A DNA stretch of 64,000 nucleotides from NCBI RefSeq assembly GCF_000092785.1, contig NC_014225.1, forward strand, positions 757,340 through 821,339, given 5' to 3'. The translations under genes were made by a program, and so were the position numbers. The notes beneath the pieces were generated by a model, which had not been told where the DNA came from, searched no databases, and saw nothing but the letters and a program-made list of their open reading frames with translations. Source of the DNA: Waddlia chondrophila WSU 86-1044 (GTDB taxonomy: Bacteria > Chlamydiota > Chlamydiia > Chlamydiales > Waddliaceae). Shown one piece after another: positions 52,510 to 62,548 of the stretch. Positions within the stretch are counted from its first letter, which is position 1, and every line of letters begins with the position of its first letter.

Positions 52510-53979
52510 TTATTTCAATAAAGAATTGATTTTTTCTTTAAGCATCTGATTGACAACTTCAGGGGAAGCTTTTCCTCTTGTTGCTTTCATGATCTGGCCA
52601 ATCAGAAAGCTGAAAGCTTTGTCTTTGCCGTTTTTGAAATCTTGAACGGATTGAGAGTGGTCGATAAGCACCTTGTCCACGATCACTTCTAAAGCTCCTA
52701 TATCATCCATCGGCTGATAATCAGGGTTTTCAGCAATGATCGCTTCGGGATCTTTTCCTGGAGAAGCAACCATATCATCGGCAACTGATTTTGCTATCCG
52801 TCCAGTGATTTTGCCGCTGTCGATCAGCTGGACAAGTTTGCCAACGTGTTCGGCAGGAATGCCGGATGTGGTCAAGTTCGTTCCGGTATCTCGGAAACGC
52901 CCGGCGAATTCGACAATCAGCCAGTTGCAAAGCTGCTTGGGACGATTGCAAATGTTAAGCGCTTGTTCAAAGTAGTCTGCCAGAGGCTTGTCGCTGGTCA
53001 ATACAAAAGCTGCTTCAGGGGGAAGTTCCAGCTCTCGGATGTAGCGCCTTTCTCGTTGCAGGGGAAGTTCGGGAAGGGTGGATCGGATCTCTTCAATATA
53101 AGCATCTGTCAATACAATTGGAACAAGGTCGGGTTCTGGGAAATACCGGTAATCATCCGCGTGCTCTTTCCTGCGCATTAATACCGTTTCTTTTCTATCA
53201 GGATCAAAGCGGTAGGTGGCTTGGCTCATCAGTTCATTCGGGTCGACATCCGGGTGATCTTCATAGAGTTTGATTTGCCTTTTGATTTCCGACTCCAATG
53301 CGATTTGCATGTTGGAAAACGAGTTCATGTTTTTGATCTCGGTCTTGTTGCGAAAGCCTTGCTCACCCTTGATCCGTACGGAAATGTTCGCGTCAAAGCG
53401 CAAAGACCCTTCCTCCATGTTGCAGTCGGATGCATCAATGTACTGCAAGATCGCTTTGACAGCCATCGCATAGGCGACAGCTTCTTTTGGACTGTGGATG
53501 CAGGGCTTGGAGACGATTTCAACTAAAGGAACGCCTGCCCGGTTGTAGTCGACACCGGCAAAACCGGAGAAATGCTTGAGCATTCCTGCGTCATCTTCCA
53601 GATGAACGCGGTCGATTTCAAAGATTTTTTCCTCTCCTTCGACTTCAGCGATGACGTGGCCGCCAAGGATGATTGGCTGATCGAATTGCGTGATTTGGAA
53701 ATTCCTGGGACTATCGGGATAGAAGTAGGATTTGCGGTCGAATTTACTGAATTTCGCAACCTTAGCTTGCAAAGCGCAGCCTAATTGAACGGCTTTTTTG
53801 ACAGCTTCCTTGTTGAGAACAGGGAGAGCGCCCGGCATGCCGGTGCATACCTCTGTGATATTTGTATTGGGCTCATCGCCAAAACGGTTCGGGGCTTCAC
53901 TGAAAAGTTTTGATTGAGTATTAAGCTCGGAGTGGATTTCAAGCCCGATCACTGTTTCCCATTCGTTTCTATAAGCCAT
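52510..53979 (-). CDS. gatB: aspartyl/glutamyl-tRNA amidotransferase subunit B
   Basis: Binds misacylated Glu-tRNA(Gln)/Asp-tRNA(Asn), phosphorylates the side chain and transfers ammonia delivered from GatA. The N terminus [19 protein letters not shown], the zinc/cradle region [42 protein letters not shown] and [13 protein letters not shown] are all present, with the YqeY-like tail near the end. At 489 residues it is typical. The ATG at 53979 (MAYRNEWE) is preferred over an upstream in-frame ATG inside gatA. It is the last of gatC-gatA-gatB. Confidence 0.96.
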   Translation of the reverse strand: MAYRNEWETVIGLEIHSELNTQSKLFSEAPNRFGDEPNTNITEVCTGMPGALPVLNKEAVKKAVQLGCALQAKVAKFSKFDRKSYFYPDSPRNFQITQFDQPIILGGHVIAEVEGEEKIFEIDRVHLEDDAGMLKHFSGFAGVDYNRAGVPLVEIVSKPCIHSPKEAVAYAMAVKAILQYIDASDCNMEEGSLRFDANISVRIKGEQGFRNKTEIKNMNSFSNMQIALESEIKRQIKLYEDHPDVDPNELMSQATYRFDPDRKETVLMRRKEHADDYRYFPEPDLVPIVLTDAYIEEIRSTLPELPLQRERRYIRELELPPEAAFVLTSDKPLADYFEQALNICNRPKQLCNWLIVEFAGRFRDTGTNLTTSGIPAEHVGKLVQLIDSGKITGRIAKSVADDMVASPGKDPEAIIAENPDYQPMDDIGALEVIVDKVLIDHSQSVQDFKNGKDKAFSFLIGQIMKATRGKASPEVVNQMLKEKINSLLK

Positions 53980-53986
53980 GATCAAA

Positions 53987-55441
53987 TTAATCCTTGAATT
54001 GTGCAGGAAGTTTGTTAAAGGAGGTTTTCGATTCGAGCGCATGAGCGTAAGACAAGACGCGCACATCCTCTTTTTGAGGGCCGATCAGTTGAAGTCCCAA
54101 AGGCAGCATAGAATCGGAAAAACCATTGGGAATACTAACGGCGGGCAGGCCGGCAAGATTGATGGAGATGGTGTAAATATCTTCCAGGTACATTTCCAAT
54201 GGGTCTTTTTTAGAGCCGATTTTAAACGCCCCTGAAGTCGCTACCGGCATGGCAATAAGATCGCAATCCTTAAAGGCTTTTTGATACTGCTCGATCATCA
54301 ATGTCCGCACTTTTTGCGCTTTTTTATAATAGGCGTCCTGGAATCCTGTGGAAAGAACGAATGTTCCAAGCATAATCCTTCGCTTCACCTCTTTTCCAAA
54401 ACCAAGCTCCTTTGAACGATCGTAAACTTGGTCGAGCGTTTCCGCATCCGGAGCCCTCACGCCATAACGCACTCCGTCGAAGCGGGCCAGGTTAGTCGAT
54501 GCTTCAGCCGTTGCCAGGATGTAGTAGACAGGGATCGAATATTTCAATGTACTTAAGTCCACTTCCACAACTGAAGCTCCATTAGCTTTCAATGTTTCCA
54601 GGCTGTGATCAAACGCGTTTTTCGATTCCCCTTGTAGATCCTTCAAAAATTGGAAGGGGACGCCAACCTTTAGTCCATCCAGTGTCTGAGTGAATTTTTC
54701 GAGGTAAGCTTCACTCCCTTGAGGAATGCTTGTCGAATCTTTCCTGCAGTGGGCGCCGATCACCTCCATGATAAGAGCTGCATCAGCGGTATTCGTTGCA
54801 AAAGGGCCGATTTGATCGAGGGAAGATCCGAAGGCAACCAATCCAAATCGAGAAACTCTCCCGTAAGTAGGTTTGTAGCCGACGACGCCGCATAGAGAGG
54901 CTGGCTGCCGGATCGATCCGCCCGTGTCGCTTCCCAAAGCTAGGGGAACAAGGCGTGCGGAAACGGCTGCCGCCGATCCTCCGGATGACCCTCCGGGAGT
55001 ACATGCAAGATTCCAGGGATTGCAGGTCAATTTCACCGACGAATTTTCTGTCGACGACCCCATTGCAAATTCGTCGAGGTTCGTTTTTCCAATAATGACA
55101 GCATCTTCTTCTTCTAGGAGCTTGACAACTGTTGATTCAAAAGGAGCTTTGAAATTTGTCAGGAACTGGGATGCACAGGTGGAAAGTTCACCTTTCACGT
55201 GGATATTGTCTTTAATCGCGATGGGAATGCCTGCAAGTTTTCCTAAGGGTTGCCCATTAGCCCGTTTTTCATCGAGTCTTTTAGCGCATGTTCGGGCCCT
55301 TTCGTGAAAAACTGCAAGGAAAGCACCAATCTGCTCGTCATAAGTCTCTATTCGCCTTAAAAAATGTTCGATGATCTCTTGTGCGGACAATTCCTTATTT
55401 AGAAATTTATCTCTCAATTCGATCGCTGTCAATTGATGCAT
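53987..55441 (-). CDS. gatA: aspartyl/glutamyl-tRNA amidotransferase subunit A
   Basis: Glutaminase subunit that releases ammonia for tRNA amidation. It is an amidase-signature enzyme with the Ser-cisSer-Lys triad in [13 protein letters not shown] (Lys), [15 protein letters not shown] (cis-Ser) and [13 protein letters not shown] (Ser). At 484 residues it is standard. The ATG at 55441 lies 2 bases after the gatC stop with AAAGGGA upstream; the frame is open further upstream but only through gatC. Needed because the organism probably lacks GlnRS and/or AsnRS, as Chlamydia does. Confidence 0.97.
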   Translation of the reverse strand: MHQLTAIELRDKFLNKELSAQEIIEHFLRRIETYDEQIGAFLAVFHERARTCAKRLDEKRANGQPLGKLAGIPIAIKDNIHVKGELSTCASQFLTNFKAPFESTVVKLLEEEDAVIIGKTNLDEFAMGSSTENSSVKLTCNPWNLACTPGGSSGGSAAAVSARLVPLALGSDTGGSIRQPASLCGVVGYKPTYGRVSRFGLVAFGSSLDQIGPFATNTADAALIMEVIGAHCRKDSTSIPQGSEAYLEKFTQTLDGLKVGVPFQFLKDLQGESKNAFDHSLETLKANGASVVEVDLSTLKYSIPVYYILATAEASTNLARFDGVRYGVRAPDAETLDQVYDRSKELGFGKEVKRRIMLGTFVLSTGFQDAYYKKAQKVRTLMIEQYQKAFKDCDLIAMPVATSGAFKIGSKKDPLEMYLEDIYTISINLAGLPAVSIPNGFSDSMLPLGLQLIGPQKEDVRVLSYAHALESKTSFNKLPAQFKD

Positions 55442-55443
55442 GT

Positions 55444-55743
55444 TTATTTCCCTTTGATTACAGGAGGAACGCGAATCATGCCGCCGATTTGAGCAGGTGC
55501 GTTGTTTAAGAATGCTTCGCGAGGCATCGTTTCGCCAACCTCGTCTTCGCGCATGACGTTGCGCATATCGGCCAGAACGTGGTTGCACGGCTCAACCCCT
55601 TCAGTATCGACCTCATTCAGAAGATCGATATAAGCAAGAATTTTTTCGAGATCTTCAAGAAGCGATTGCTGCTCCTCCTCGGATAGATCGATGCGTGAAA
55701 GATCGGATAGATACTCGATCATTTGTTTGTCTAAGTGGGCCAT
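55444..55743 (-). CDS. gatC: aspartyl/glutamyl-tRNA amidotransferase subunit C
   Basis: Small stabilising subunit of GatCAB, 99 residues. The family pattern is clear: YLSDLSRIDLSEEEQQSL, DLEKILAYIDLLNEVDTEGVEP and a C-terminal VMREDEVGETMPREAFLNNAP. It is first in the gatC-gatA-gatB operon; the 110 bases to the divergent next gene are AT-rich and must hold the promoter, but no pair of boxes is convincing. Confidence 0.96.
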   Translation of the reverse strand: MAHLDKQMIEYLSDLSRIDLSEEEQQSLLEDLEKILAYIDLLNEVDTEGVEPCNHVLADMRNVMREDEVGETMPREAFLNNAPAQIGGMIRVPPVIKGK

Positions 55744-55853
55744 AAATGCCTCTTTGGTAAAAAACTTTCTGCAATAGCATCAATTTTACTAGAAAACCCG
55801 CTTTTTTTTCTATAAAATATGCCGACAAAAAATCTTTGCCAAGGAGATCGTAG

Positions 55854-57692
55854 ATGATGAATATCGCTTCTGACTTTTCCGCATTCCATGACGCTTTGAT
55901 AAACAGCCCTGCAAAAATATCGACAGATAATCAAGGATGCTGGAAAGAGGTTCCTTTTCTTAAACGTCAGCTCTATTCACTGGAATGTTTTGAAAAAAGG
56001 CGTTTGTCTTCTCTTGCGGCAAACATGGTCAAAGAATTTGACAGGATGGAGAAAGTCCCTGTGAAATTCAATGGAATCAGTGAACAAAGTGAGCAATTTA
56101 AGAAATATTTTGAAGCTGCAAGTTATATTAAAAACCAAATGAAAATATTTTCCTCTTCAAAAAAAATATTTGCACAATGCCAGCTTTTGAAGCAGAGGGC
56201 AGCGGCTTTAAAGTATCGGATAGAGCAGATCAACGGCGGGCTTGACAAAGGAGAGGTCTCCTCTGAAGCCACAGATGAGCTGAAACAACTAGCGGTTGAG
56301 TGGAAGGGGAGCTGCCTGTTGTACCAGGATGAATCTCTTTCTAAAAGCGAGGTGGATAAACTGCGCGAGGCGTCTCGATACCCTAAATTTGCCAAGCTTT
56401 TAAAGGTTGACCCTGAGATTCGCAATCAATTTTTCCGCTGGGCGATTAGGGATAACAACCCTGTTGATACATTTGTGGAGTTTCCGTCGACTTGCTGTCG
56501 CTTAAAATCCGCGCTGCTTTCCGGAAGGATCGGAAGATTTGCAAACAATTTTCGGTTTCTAGCCAAGAAAAATGGAGAAAAGGAGTTCAGGCTCCCTTTT
56601 CAAGTGGAGCTGGAAGATGGAAGATTGAAAACAAAACAGATCAGTATTTTATCTGAAAACCGCTTAGTAAAATTAAGAGGCGGCTATCAACTGACAATTC
56701 GAGAGATTTTCAATACCTTCAAACGGAAAAATCTGAGTCCCGGTCAGCTTGAATGTTTTGGTTCCTGTGGAATCTCAAACTGGCACGCACATGAACTTGG
56801 CTGGTTGAATCCCAAAACTGATACTTGCGAAAGAATCGATCTTGATCAGGAAAACTCCGAATGGTGGAAGCAGATGCCTGTTTTTGAGCATCTTTCAGAT
56901 GGAGAAGTCTGCCGCAGGTTTGGCATTGACAGCTTGCAACCGGGACAGTGGGTGGCTGTTGCGAAATCGACAAGAGAATCTTTGTCGCTTGATATTGATC
57001 GCAGCCACGGCTATTTCGAGATTGTGGTTCCAAATAAGGATGAAGGAGGGTACGATCTTTATCCATTGGGAAAATTCGCTCGAGAGTTTCCAAAAAACAT
57101 CATTGAAAAATTTCTTTTCGTAACAAATACAGTGGAAAGCCGTATAGAATATCCTGATGAAAATCCATTTTATTCCCACCGTCAACACGCTTCAGCTCCA
57201 TTTGTGCTTAGCGAAGCTGATGGGATTGCCCTTATGGAAATGATTCGGAAAGATTTAAAAGCAGCCAGAGAAGGGAATGTGGTTTTTCAATTCGCATGGG
57301 AAAATTGCGCTTGGTGGCCTCAGGAAAGATTGGAAAATCTTTTGGGTAAAAAGGAAAAAGAGGCGGAGGCAAAAGCGCCGAATTTATTCGTAAGCCCTCT
57401 CCTTGAATCCAGGCCCGAGGTGCAGCCTTTGAAAGGGATCCTTAAAATCTGCCGCGCTCTCCCGGAAAAACTGCAGATGATCGCCGTTAAAATCAGCGCT
57501 TTTATTCTAGGGTCTTGGAGAGGTGTGTGGGTTGTCGAGGAGGGCAAGCGTGTGTTTAAGTCGATGAAAAACAGTCGATTCAAAAAAGAGTGCAAGATGT
57601 ACCATCCTGCGCTTTTACACGAAAGAATTCAGAATGGATCGGTTAACGGAGTCGTGACGATGGGTCACCACTTTCTTCCACAGTATAGTTGA
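55854..57692 (+). CDS. large protein of unknown function with possible His/Cys pair
   Basis: A 612-residue protein with a helical first third (coiled-coil-like around [14 protein letters not shown]) and a compact C-terminal half. H385 in [10 protein letters not shown] and C485 in WENCAWW are placed like the His and NC-motif Cys of permuted papain-like (LRAT/NlpC-type) enzymes, which is suggestive only. A short hydrophobic segment ([14 protein letters not shown]) lies near the end. No signal peptide. Two adjacent ATGs follow AAGGAG at 7 bases. The next gene starts 57 bases after the stop. Amoeba-associated chlamydiae have families of such large unknown proteins; a host-directed role is a guess. 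Confidence 0.72.
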   Translation: MMNIASDFSAFHDALINSPAKISTDNQGCWKEVPFLKRQLYSLECFEKRRLSSLAANMVKEFDRMEKVPVKFNGISEQSEQFKKYFEAASYIKNQMKIFSSSKKIFAQCQLLKQRAAALKYRIEQINGGLDKGEVSSEATDELKQLAVEWKGSCLLYQDESLSKSEVDKLREASRYPKFAKLLKVDPEIRNQFFRWAIRDNNPVDTFVEFPSTCCRLKSALLSGRIGRFANNFRFLAKKNGEKEFRLPFQVELEDGRLKTKQISILSENRLVKLRGGYQLTIREIFNTFKRKNLSPGQLECFGSCGISNWHAHELGWLNPKTDTCERIDLDQENSEWWKQMPVFEHLSDGEVCRRFGIDSLQPGQWVAVAKSTRESLSLDIDRSHGYFEIVVPNKDEGGYDLYPLGKFAREFPKNIIEKFLFVTNTVESRIEYPDENPFYSHRQHASAPFVLSEADGIALMEMIRKDLKAAREGNVVFQFAWENCAWWPQERLENLLGKKEKEAEAKAPNLFVSPLLESRPEVQPLKGILKICRALPEKLQMIAVKISAFILGSWRGVWVVEEGKRVFKSMKNSRFKKECKMYHPALLHERIQNGSVNGVVTMGHHFLPQYS

Positions 57693-57748
57693 AAAAAAAG
57701 CTTAAGGATGTCAATAATTTTAAATTTAGAGACGTTACAGGAGATTTG

Positions 57749-58330
57749 ATGCCTTACACTTTGCAGATCGGAGAGAATGCTCCGGATTTTATGCTTCCTG
57801 CGACAGATGGAGAAACATACCGCTTAAGCGATTTTAATCGATTTGATACACTGGTTGTCTTCTTTACCTGCAATCATTGCCCTTATGTGATCGGATCAGA
57901 TCATGTCACAAAGCAGACTGCAGAAAAATATCAAGATCAAGGAATTGGGTTTGTCGCGATCAATGCGAACAGCAAAAACACCTATCCCGAAGATTCTTTT
58001 GAAAAGATGGTCGAGAGGATGAAAATTCATCAATTTCCCTGGCTCTACCTGTATGACGCTTCTCAAGATTCCGCAAGGGCATACGGAGCTTTGAAAACTC
58101 CCCATTTCTATGTTTTTAATAAAAACAGAAAACTTATCTATACTGGAAGAGGAGTTGACAGCCCCAGAGACACATCAAAAATGACCGTAAACGACCTTGA
58201 CCGCGTATTATTTGAGCACACGGCAGGCAAGGAGATCTCAACGCCTGTGACAAACCCTATCGGCTGCAACATTAAGTGGGAAGGTAAAGACCCAAAATGG
58301 ATGCCTGGGGAAGCTTGTGATTTGATATGA
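57749..58330 (+). CDS. thioredoxin-fold peroxiredoxin-like protein
   Basis: A 193-residue AhpC/TSA-Redoxin family protein: [20 protein letters not shown], then [13 protein letters not shown], where CNHC is a CxxC active site, and later FVAINANS and the cis-proline region [13 protein letters not shown]. This layout is that of the thioredoxin family proteins related to ResA and peroxiredoxins, presumably reducing peroxides or disulfides in the cytoplasm, as no signal peptide is seen. The ATG at 57749 has ACAGGAG 5 bases upstream and is preferred over an in-frame start at 57689. The stop overlaps the next gene by 4 bases. Confidence 0.88.
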   Translation: MPYTLQIGENAPDFMLPATDGETYRLSDFNRFDTLVVFFTCNHCPYVIGSDHVTKQTAEKYQDQGIGFVAINANSKNTYPEDSFEKMVERMKIHQFPWLYLYDASQDSARAYGALKTPHFYVFNKNRKLIYTGRGVDSPRDTSKMTVNDLDRVLFEHTAGKEISTPVTNPIGCNIKWEGKDPKWMPGEACDLI

Positions 58331-59229
58331 AAATGTTAATTTCCGGATCTTCCGGGCTGATCGGTACAGCACTCATCGCTTCCTTTAAGGAAAGAGGGCA
58401 CGAGATTGTTCGGCTTGTTCGCGACGTATCCCGAATGGCTGAAGACACTCTCCTTTGGGATCCTGAACATCGAGAATTAAGGCTTGAAGAATTTGAAGGG
58501 TTTGATGTGGTGATTAATCTTGCTGGCGAGAATCTTTCTTCCGGCAGGTGGAATGACCAGAAAAAGCAAAAAATTCGGGATAGCCGGGTGATCAATACGC
58601 ATATGCTTGCAGAGCTCTTGGCGAGGCTGGACAAACCGCCTTCCCTTTTTATTTCCGCTTCTGCCATCGGTTTTTACGGTGAAAGGGGCGATGAAGAGGT
58701 AACGGAGGCGTCCGCTCCAGGTGAAGGATTTTTATCGGATCTCTGTCAAAAATGGGAAGAAGCTTCCAATGCAGCTCAAAGTGCTGGAATCCGCGTGATC
58801 AATTTACGGATTGGAGTGGTTCTTTCGACAGAAGGAGGGGCATTATCGAGGATGCTGACTCCATTTAAAATGGGATTGGGAGGCGTTGTCGGTTCTGGAA
58901 AACAGTACATAAGCTGGATTTCAATTGATGACCTCATCGGCATTATTTTGCACGTCATCAATACAGAATCCCTTAAGGGGCCGGTTAACGCAGTCTCTCC
59001 AAATCCTGTGACTAACCGCCAGTTTACCAAAACTTTGGGACGTTTATTGAAAAGGCCGACGTTTTTCCCTTTACCGGCATTCATTGCACGGTTAGTTTTA
59101 GGGGAGATGGCGGATGCTCTGCTGCTATGCAGCACTAGAGTTTTTCCAAAAGTCTTGAAGGAATCAGAGTATTCATTTCTTTATCCCCAGCTTGAATCGG
59201 CATTGAAACATCTGCTTGGGAGAAAATAA
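58327..59229 (+). CDS. TIGR01777/SDR39U1-family NAD-dependent epimerase
   Basis: A 300-residue extended short-chain dehydrogenase. The cofactor site [14 protein letters not shown] is at the N terminus, followed by [10 protein letters not shown], the [13 protein letters not shown] region carrying the tyrosine, the [14 protein letters not shown] block and NLRIGVVLS. The C-terminal domain has [19 protein letters not shown], diagnostic of the YfcH/TIGR01777 group. The substrate is unknown. ATGA overlaps with both the upstream thioredoxin-like gene and (one base) the metal ATPase gene place it in one operon. Confidence 0.92.
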   Translation: MKMLISGSSGLIGTALIASFKERGHEIVRLVRDVSRMAEDTLLWDPEHRELRLEEFEGFDVVINLAGENLSSGRWNDQKKQKIRDSRVINTHMLAELLARLDKPPSLFISASAIGFYGERGDEEVTEASAPGEGFLSDLCQKWEEASNAAQSAGIRVINLRIGVVLSTEGGALSRMLTPFKMGLGGVVGSGKQYISWISIDDLIGIILHVINTESLKGPVNAVSPNPVTNRQFTKTLGRLLKRPTFFPLPAFIARLVLGEMADALLLCSTRVFPKVLKESEYSFLYPQLESALKHLLGRK

Positions 59230-61103
59230 TGCTGGCCGATCCAAAATTGCGCTGGCTGATCTTTTCTGCTTTTCTTGTTGCGATTTTTGAGATTTTATCC
59301 CTCATAGGAATCCGGCTTGAGCCGAGCGAAGGGGCGTTTGTTTTTGGGGTGATTATCCTGGGAATTGGCTACCAAGTTATCTGGGATGGCTTAAAAGCTC
59401 TATTCACATTGAAATTCAGCAGCATCAACCTTCTAATGTTAGTGGCGGTTATCGGAGCTTTCTATATTGGAGAGTATGAGGAAGCTGCTGTTGTCATTGT
59501 GTTGTTTTCCCTTGCCGAGCGTCTGGAATATGTTGGAATTTCAAAAAGCAAATCTTCTTTGGACGCTCTTGTCGATGGAATGCCTAAATATGTGAAAATC
59601 AGAGGATTGGATGAACCTATTGATGTCTTACAAGTGAGTGTTGGAGATATTATTGTAGTCAATCCTTATTCATTGATTCCATTGGATGGCGAAGTGGTTG
59701 GAGGCGTTTCCTTTGTCGATGAGTCGACCATGACAGGGGAACCGATTCCTGTTGATAAAAGAGCGGGAGACAAGGTATTTGCCGGTACGATGAATAAAAA
59801 AGGAGGGCTTGAGATCCGGGTTTCGAAGACAACCGGTTACAGAGCTGTGGATAAAATTCGAGAGATGACCTTCAATGCGATCAAACACAAATCTCAGACA
59901 CAGCAATTTATTGAGCAGTTTTCCTCTTATTATACTCCGGCGATTTTATTGCTGGCGTTGATCATCGCTTTCCTCCCACCTCTTTTTGGATTGCGCGGTT
60001 TTGAAGAAAGTTTTAAGCAATCGTTGGCACTTCTTGTGATCTCGTGCCCTTGCGCTCTTGTGATTTCAACACCTATTGCCATCTATTCTGCGATTGGAAA
60101 CGCCACTTCTGCCGGTGTTTTGATTAAGGGAGGGCGCTATTTGGAGGCAATGGGGCAGTTGAAAGCGATTGCGTTTGATAAGACACGTACTTTGACTTAT
60201 GGCAAGCCGGTTGTCACGGATGTGATCCCTTTCAATGGTTGTTCGAGAGAGGATTTATTGAGTTGTGCAGCAGGAGTCGAATTATTTTCCGAGCACCCGT
60301 TAGCGCAAAGCATTGTAGATGCAGCAAAAAAGGAGGGGTTAACTCCTCACAAAGTGGAAGAGTTTGAGAGTGTTGTCGGAAAAGGCGCTAAGGCTGAGTG
60401 CCTGGTCTGTCCGGATCGTCATCACTGTGTTGGCAAGCTGGATTTCATTCTTGAAGAGCATCATGTGCCCGAAGAGGTGAGGTCTGAACTGTCGCGGTTG
60501 CAAAACGAGGGGAAAACGGTGATCATTGTTTCTTCGGATAGACAAGTTGAAGGGGTCATCGCTATTGAAGATGAGGTAAGATCCGAAGCCGCTGGCGTGG
60601 TTAAAGCTCTTCTGAATTTTGATATTAAAAGCGTGATGTTGACTGGCGACAATGAGCTTGTTGCCAAAGCGGTAAGTAAAGTTGTGAAAATCAAACAGTT
60701 GAAATCAGAACTTCTTCCGCAAGACAAGGCTAGGGAGGTAGCAGCTCTTGTAAAAAAGCATCAAATTGTCGGAATGGTTGGTGATGGCGTCAACGACGCG
60801 CCGGCTCTTGCTTCTGCAACCGTTGGGATTTCCATGACATCCCTTGGCAGTGACAGTGCGATTGAAGCGGCAAATATCGTTATTCTTAACGATCATTTAA
60901 AGATGATCCCATATTTGGTTCGGCTTGGCAGGGAAGCATTAGGTCTTATTCGATTCAATACCACTTTCGCACTTGTTTTGAAATTTTTATTTGTCGCTTT
61001 AGCCATTTTTGGAATGAGCAATCTTGCTTTAGCCATTTTTGCTGATGTTGGTGTGACGTTGATTGTTATTTTAAACAGTCTTCGACTGTTAAGTTTTAAA
61101 TAG
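59229..61103 (+). CDS. zntA: P1B-type heavy-metal ATPase (Zn/Cd-type) with DKTRT phosphorylation motif
   Basis: A 624-residue metal pump. Transmembrane metal site SCPCALV (C273, C275), TGE in the actuator (MTGEPIPVDK), HP locus (SEHPLAQS), TGDN and GDGVNDAPAL hinge are all intact. The last membrane helix reads DVGVTLIVILNSLRL, the mark of the Zn/Cd/Pb subgroup. There is no N-terminal metal-binding domain. The phosphorylation motif, invariant DKTGT in P-type ATPases, here reads DKTRT (D317-T321; R320 is CGT at 60186-60188, one base from GGT). Function may be impaired unless the base is an error. It starts at the last base of the epimerase gene. Confidence 0.93.
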   Translation: MLADPKLRWLIFSAFLVAIFEILSLIGIRLEPSEGAFVFGVIILGIGYQVIWDGLKALFTLKFSSINLLMLVAVIGAFYIGEYEEAAVVIVLFSLAERLEYVGISKSKSSLDALVDGMPKYVKIRGLDEPIDVLQVSVGDIIVVNPYSLIPLDGEVVGGVSFVDESTMTGEPIPVDKRAGDKVFAGTMNKKGGLEIRVSKTTGYRAVDKIREMTFNAIKHKSQTQQFIEQFSSYYTPAILLLALIIAFLPPLFGLRGFEESFKQSLALLVISCPCALVISTPIAIYSAIGNATSAGVLIKGGRYLEAMGQLKAIAFDKTRTLTYGKPVVTDVIPFNGCSREDLLSCAAGVELFSEHPLAQSIVDAAKKEGLTPHKVEEFESVVGKGAKAECLVCPDRHHCVGKLDFILEEHHVPEEVRSELSRLQNEGKTVIIVSSDRQVEGVIAIEDEVRSEAAGVVKALLNFDIKSVMLTGDNELVAKAVSKVVKIKQLKSELLPQDKAREVAALVKKHQIVGMVGDGVNDAPALASATVGISMTSLGSDSAIEAANIVILNDHLKMIPYLVRLGREALGLIRFNTTFALVLKFLFVALAIFGMSNLALAIFADVGVTLIVILNSLRLLSFK

Positions 61104-61111
61104 GAGTTTTA

Positions 61112-61615
61112 ATGATTGTTCAAAATGAAGCGATTTCTAAGCAGTATGTGTCTTGGGAAGAAATTCGAGAAATTATCTACGACATTTGTCAGAAAGTTGA
61201 TAAAAGCAAGGTGGATGTAATTTGTGGGATCAGTGTTGGAGGGTTGGTGCCTGCTTCGTTTTTTTCATTGGAATTGCAAGAAAAAAATGTCGTTTCAGTT
61301 TCTTGCCAGTCCTATACAGAATATGAGCGAGGCAGAGTCATCATTAAAAATGGTCCCGAAAAATGCTTCCTTGAAGGGAAAAAAATCCTTTTAGTTGATG
61401 ATATTTTTGATTCTGGAAATACGATTGTGAGAGTTTCCGAGCATTTGTATGAGTATTATGGTGTTGCAAGCGTGGACGCTGCTGCATTATATCTGAACAC
61501 GGATCATTACAAATATGAATATCCCACTTATTGGGGAAAGGAAACCTCGAAATGGATTGTATTTCCCTGGGAAGTTTCCTACTCAGAGTTTGCGGCTAAA
61601 TCAGGGATAGTTTGA
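61112..61615 (+). CDS. phosphoribosyltransferase (Gpt-like)
   Basis: A 167-residue type I phosphoribosyltransferase with the PRPP-binding loop ILLVDDIFDSGNTI and an N-terminal CGISVGGLVPASF. It is most like xanthine-guanine or related purine phosphoribosyltransferases of salvage. AGGAG lies 5 bases before the ATG. It is 8 bases downstream of the metal ATPase gene. The end, SEFAAKSGIV, runs to the border of an inserted mobile element, so the last residues may not be the original ones. Confidence 0.85.
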   Translation: MIVQNEAISKQYVSWEEIREIIYDICQKVDKSKVDVICGISVGGLVPASFFSLELQEKNVVSVSCQSYTEYERGRVIIKNGPEKCFLEGKKILLVDDIFDSGNTIVRVSEHLYEYYGVASVDAAALYLNTDHYKYEYPTYWGKETSKWIVFPWEVSYSEFAAKSGIV

Positions 61616-62400
61616 CCCCGTTGGTATGAGAATGTGTCCATTTTATCTAAGTCTACCGTTCTTATCAATGAAAAATTATAAGAAATACTTGACCCCCAGT
61701 CACTTGCACAAATTTGTTGGGGTTTTTTTTTCCCTTTATAGAAGTTTGGCCGCACAAAGTTGAAATAGAGCCGGTATGATTCGACTTTTTTGAAAAAATC
61801 GCTGCGATCCTTGAACCTCGTGAGATCGAAAAATTCTGTTTCGATCAGTTCATGTGAACTTTCAACATCTGCCTGAGCATTGCAGTGTCCAGGACGAATG
61901 TACACATGATTTGCACCATGTATTTTTTCGATCATCCGGACAAAGGGTGCTTTCTCAACCCTTCTCGCCTGACCACTAAACTCAGATCCGTTATCGGTTT
62001 GGATGGTAAGTTCTGAGATGTCAAAGGGCAAATCCTGCTTCATTTCATCCAAAACATAATCGATCATCGTGCGGGCATTGAGCTCGGAAAGCTCATCTGA
62101 GTATCCAAGGAATAACATCCCTGTTTTTGTTTCTCGCACAGTGTATTGATACTTAGAGCGTGTAGGCAATTTAAATGAGAACATCTTGCGCCATCTTTTT
62201 TCCATAGAGAATGCTTTCAGACTCAGCAACTGATACCAGTTTACTTCGTCTTCCAAGCAATTCTCCTAGAGAAAAATCTACCGCAATCTGCATCTCATTT
62301 AAATTGCCTACACGCTCTTAGGCAGCCCAAGCGGTTTAAGCTGCTCCCAATAGTTGGGAATGTCTGTTAAGTACTTCACATCCATTTGCATGTGAGTCAT
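61579..62400 (-). pseudogene. rve-type transposase gene, broken by a MITE and by IS21
   Basis: Remnant of an IS3/IS481-like integrase-core transposase. The first catalytic Asp lies in HMQMDVKYL just inside 62400, the second in QTDNGSEFSG, and the Glu in QADVESSHELIE. Taking out the 160-base element and one CTTAG restores LGLPKYQYTVRETKTG in frame. The part before 62400 is cut off by the IS21-family end, so the helix-turn-helix domain is missing. The gene's end overlaps the 3' end of the phosphoribosyltransferase gene. Read as it stands, a frame starting at TTG 62256 inside the MITE gives 225 residues. Confidence 0.85.
62157..62316. mobile_element. 160-base MITE-like element with 24-base perfect inverted repeats
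   Basis: AGCGTGTAGGCAATTTAAATGAGA at 62157-62180 (given here by its ends AGCGTG...ATGAGA) is matched exactly in reverse at 62293-62316. CTTAG stands on both sides (62152-62156 and 62317-62321) as a 5-base target duplication inside the rve transposase gene. No transposase is encoded inside, so it is non-autonomous. Confidence 0.92.
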
Positions 62401-62410
62401 GTGTCAACAA

Positions 62411-62463
62411 CGGTTTAAAATTGACCCACTTTTTCTAAAATCAGCGGTTTAAAATTGACCCAC
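62411..62463 (+). repeat. IS21-type terminal direct repeats
   Basis: CGGTTTAAAATTGACCCAC occurs at 62411-62429 and again, identical, at 62445-62463. IS21-family ends normally carry such repeats as binding sites for the transposition proteins. Confidence 0.85.
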
Positions 62464-62490
62464 CCACATACTTTTTCTTTAGCTGCCCGC

Positions 62491-62548
62491 AGATCCGAAG
62501 CCGCGCCGAGCTAGCCACCCCGCAGCTCGGCGAGGCGCGGCAAGGATC
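62491..62548. terminator. GC-rich long hairpin after istB
   Basis: AGATCC, GCCGCGCC and GAGCT pair with AGCTC, GGCGCGGC and GGATCT around a CACCCCGC loop, with small bulges. It directly follows the istB stop and probably ends transcription within the IS21-family element. Its GC content is well above the surroundings. Confidence 0.6.

Noticed and set aside
61579-62256. A complete 225-residue transposase starting at 62256
   Set aside because: Its first 34 residues come from the inserted 160-base element; the true gene continues past it to 62400 and beyond.
62411-62463. Two identical 19-base repeats as the start of a CRISPR array
   Set aside because: Only two copies, no cas genes, and they lie at the end of an IS21-family element where such repeats are expected.
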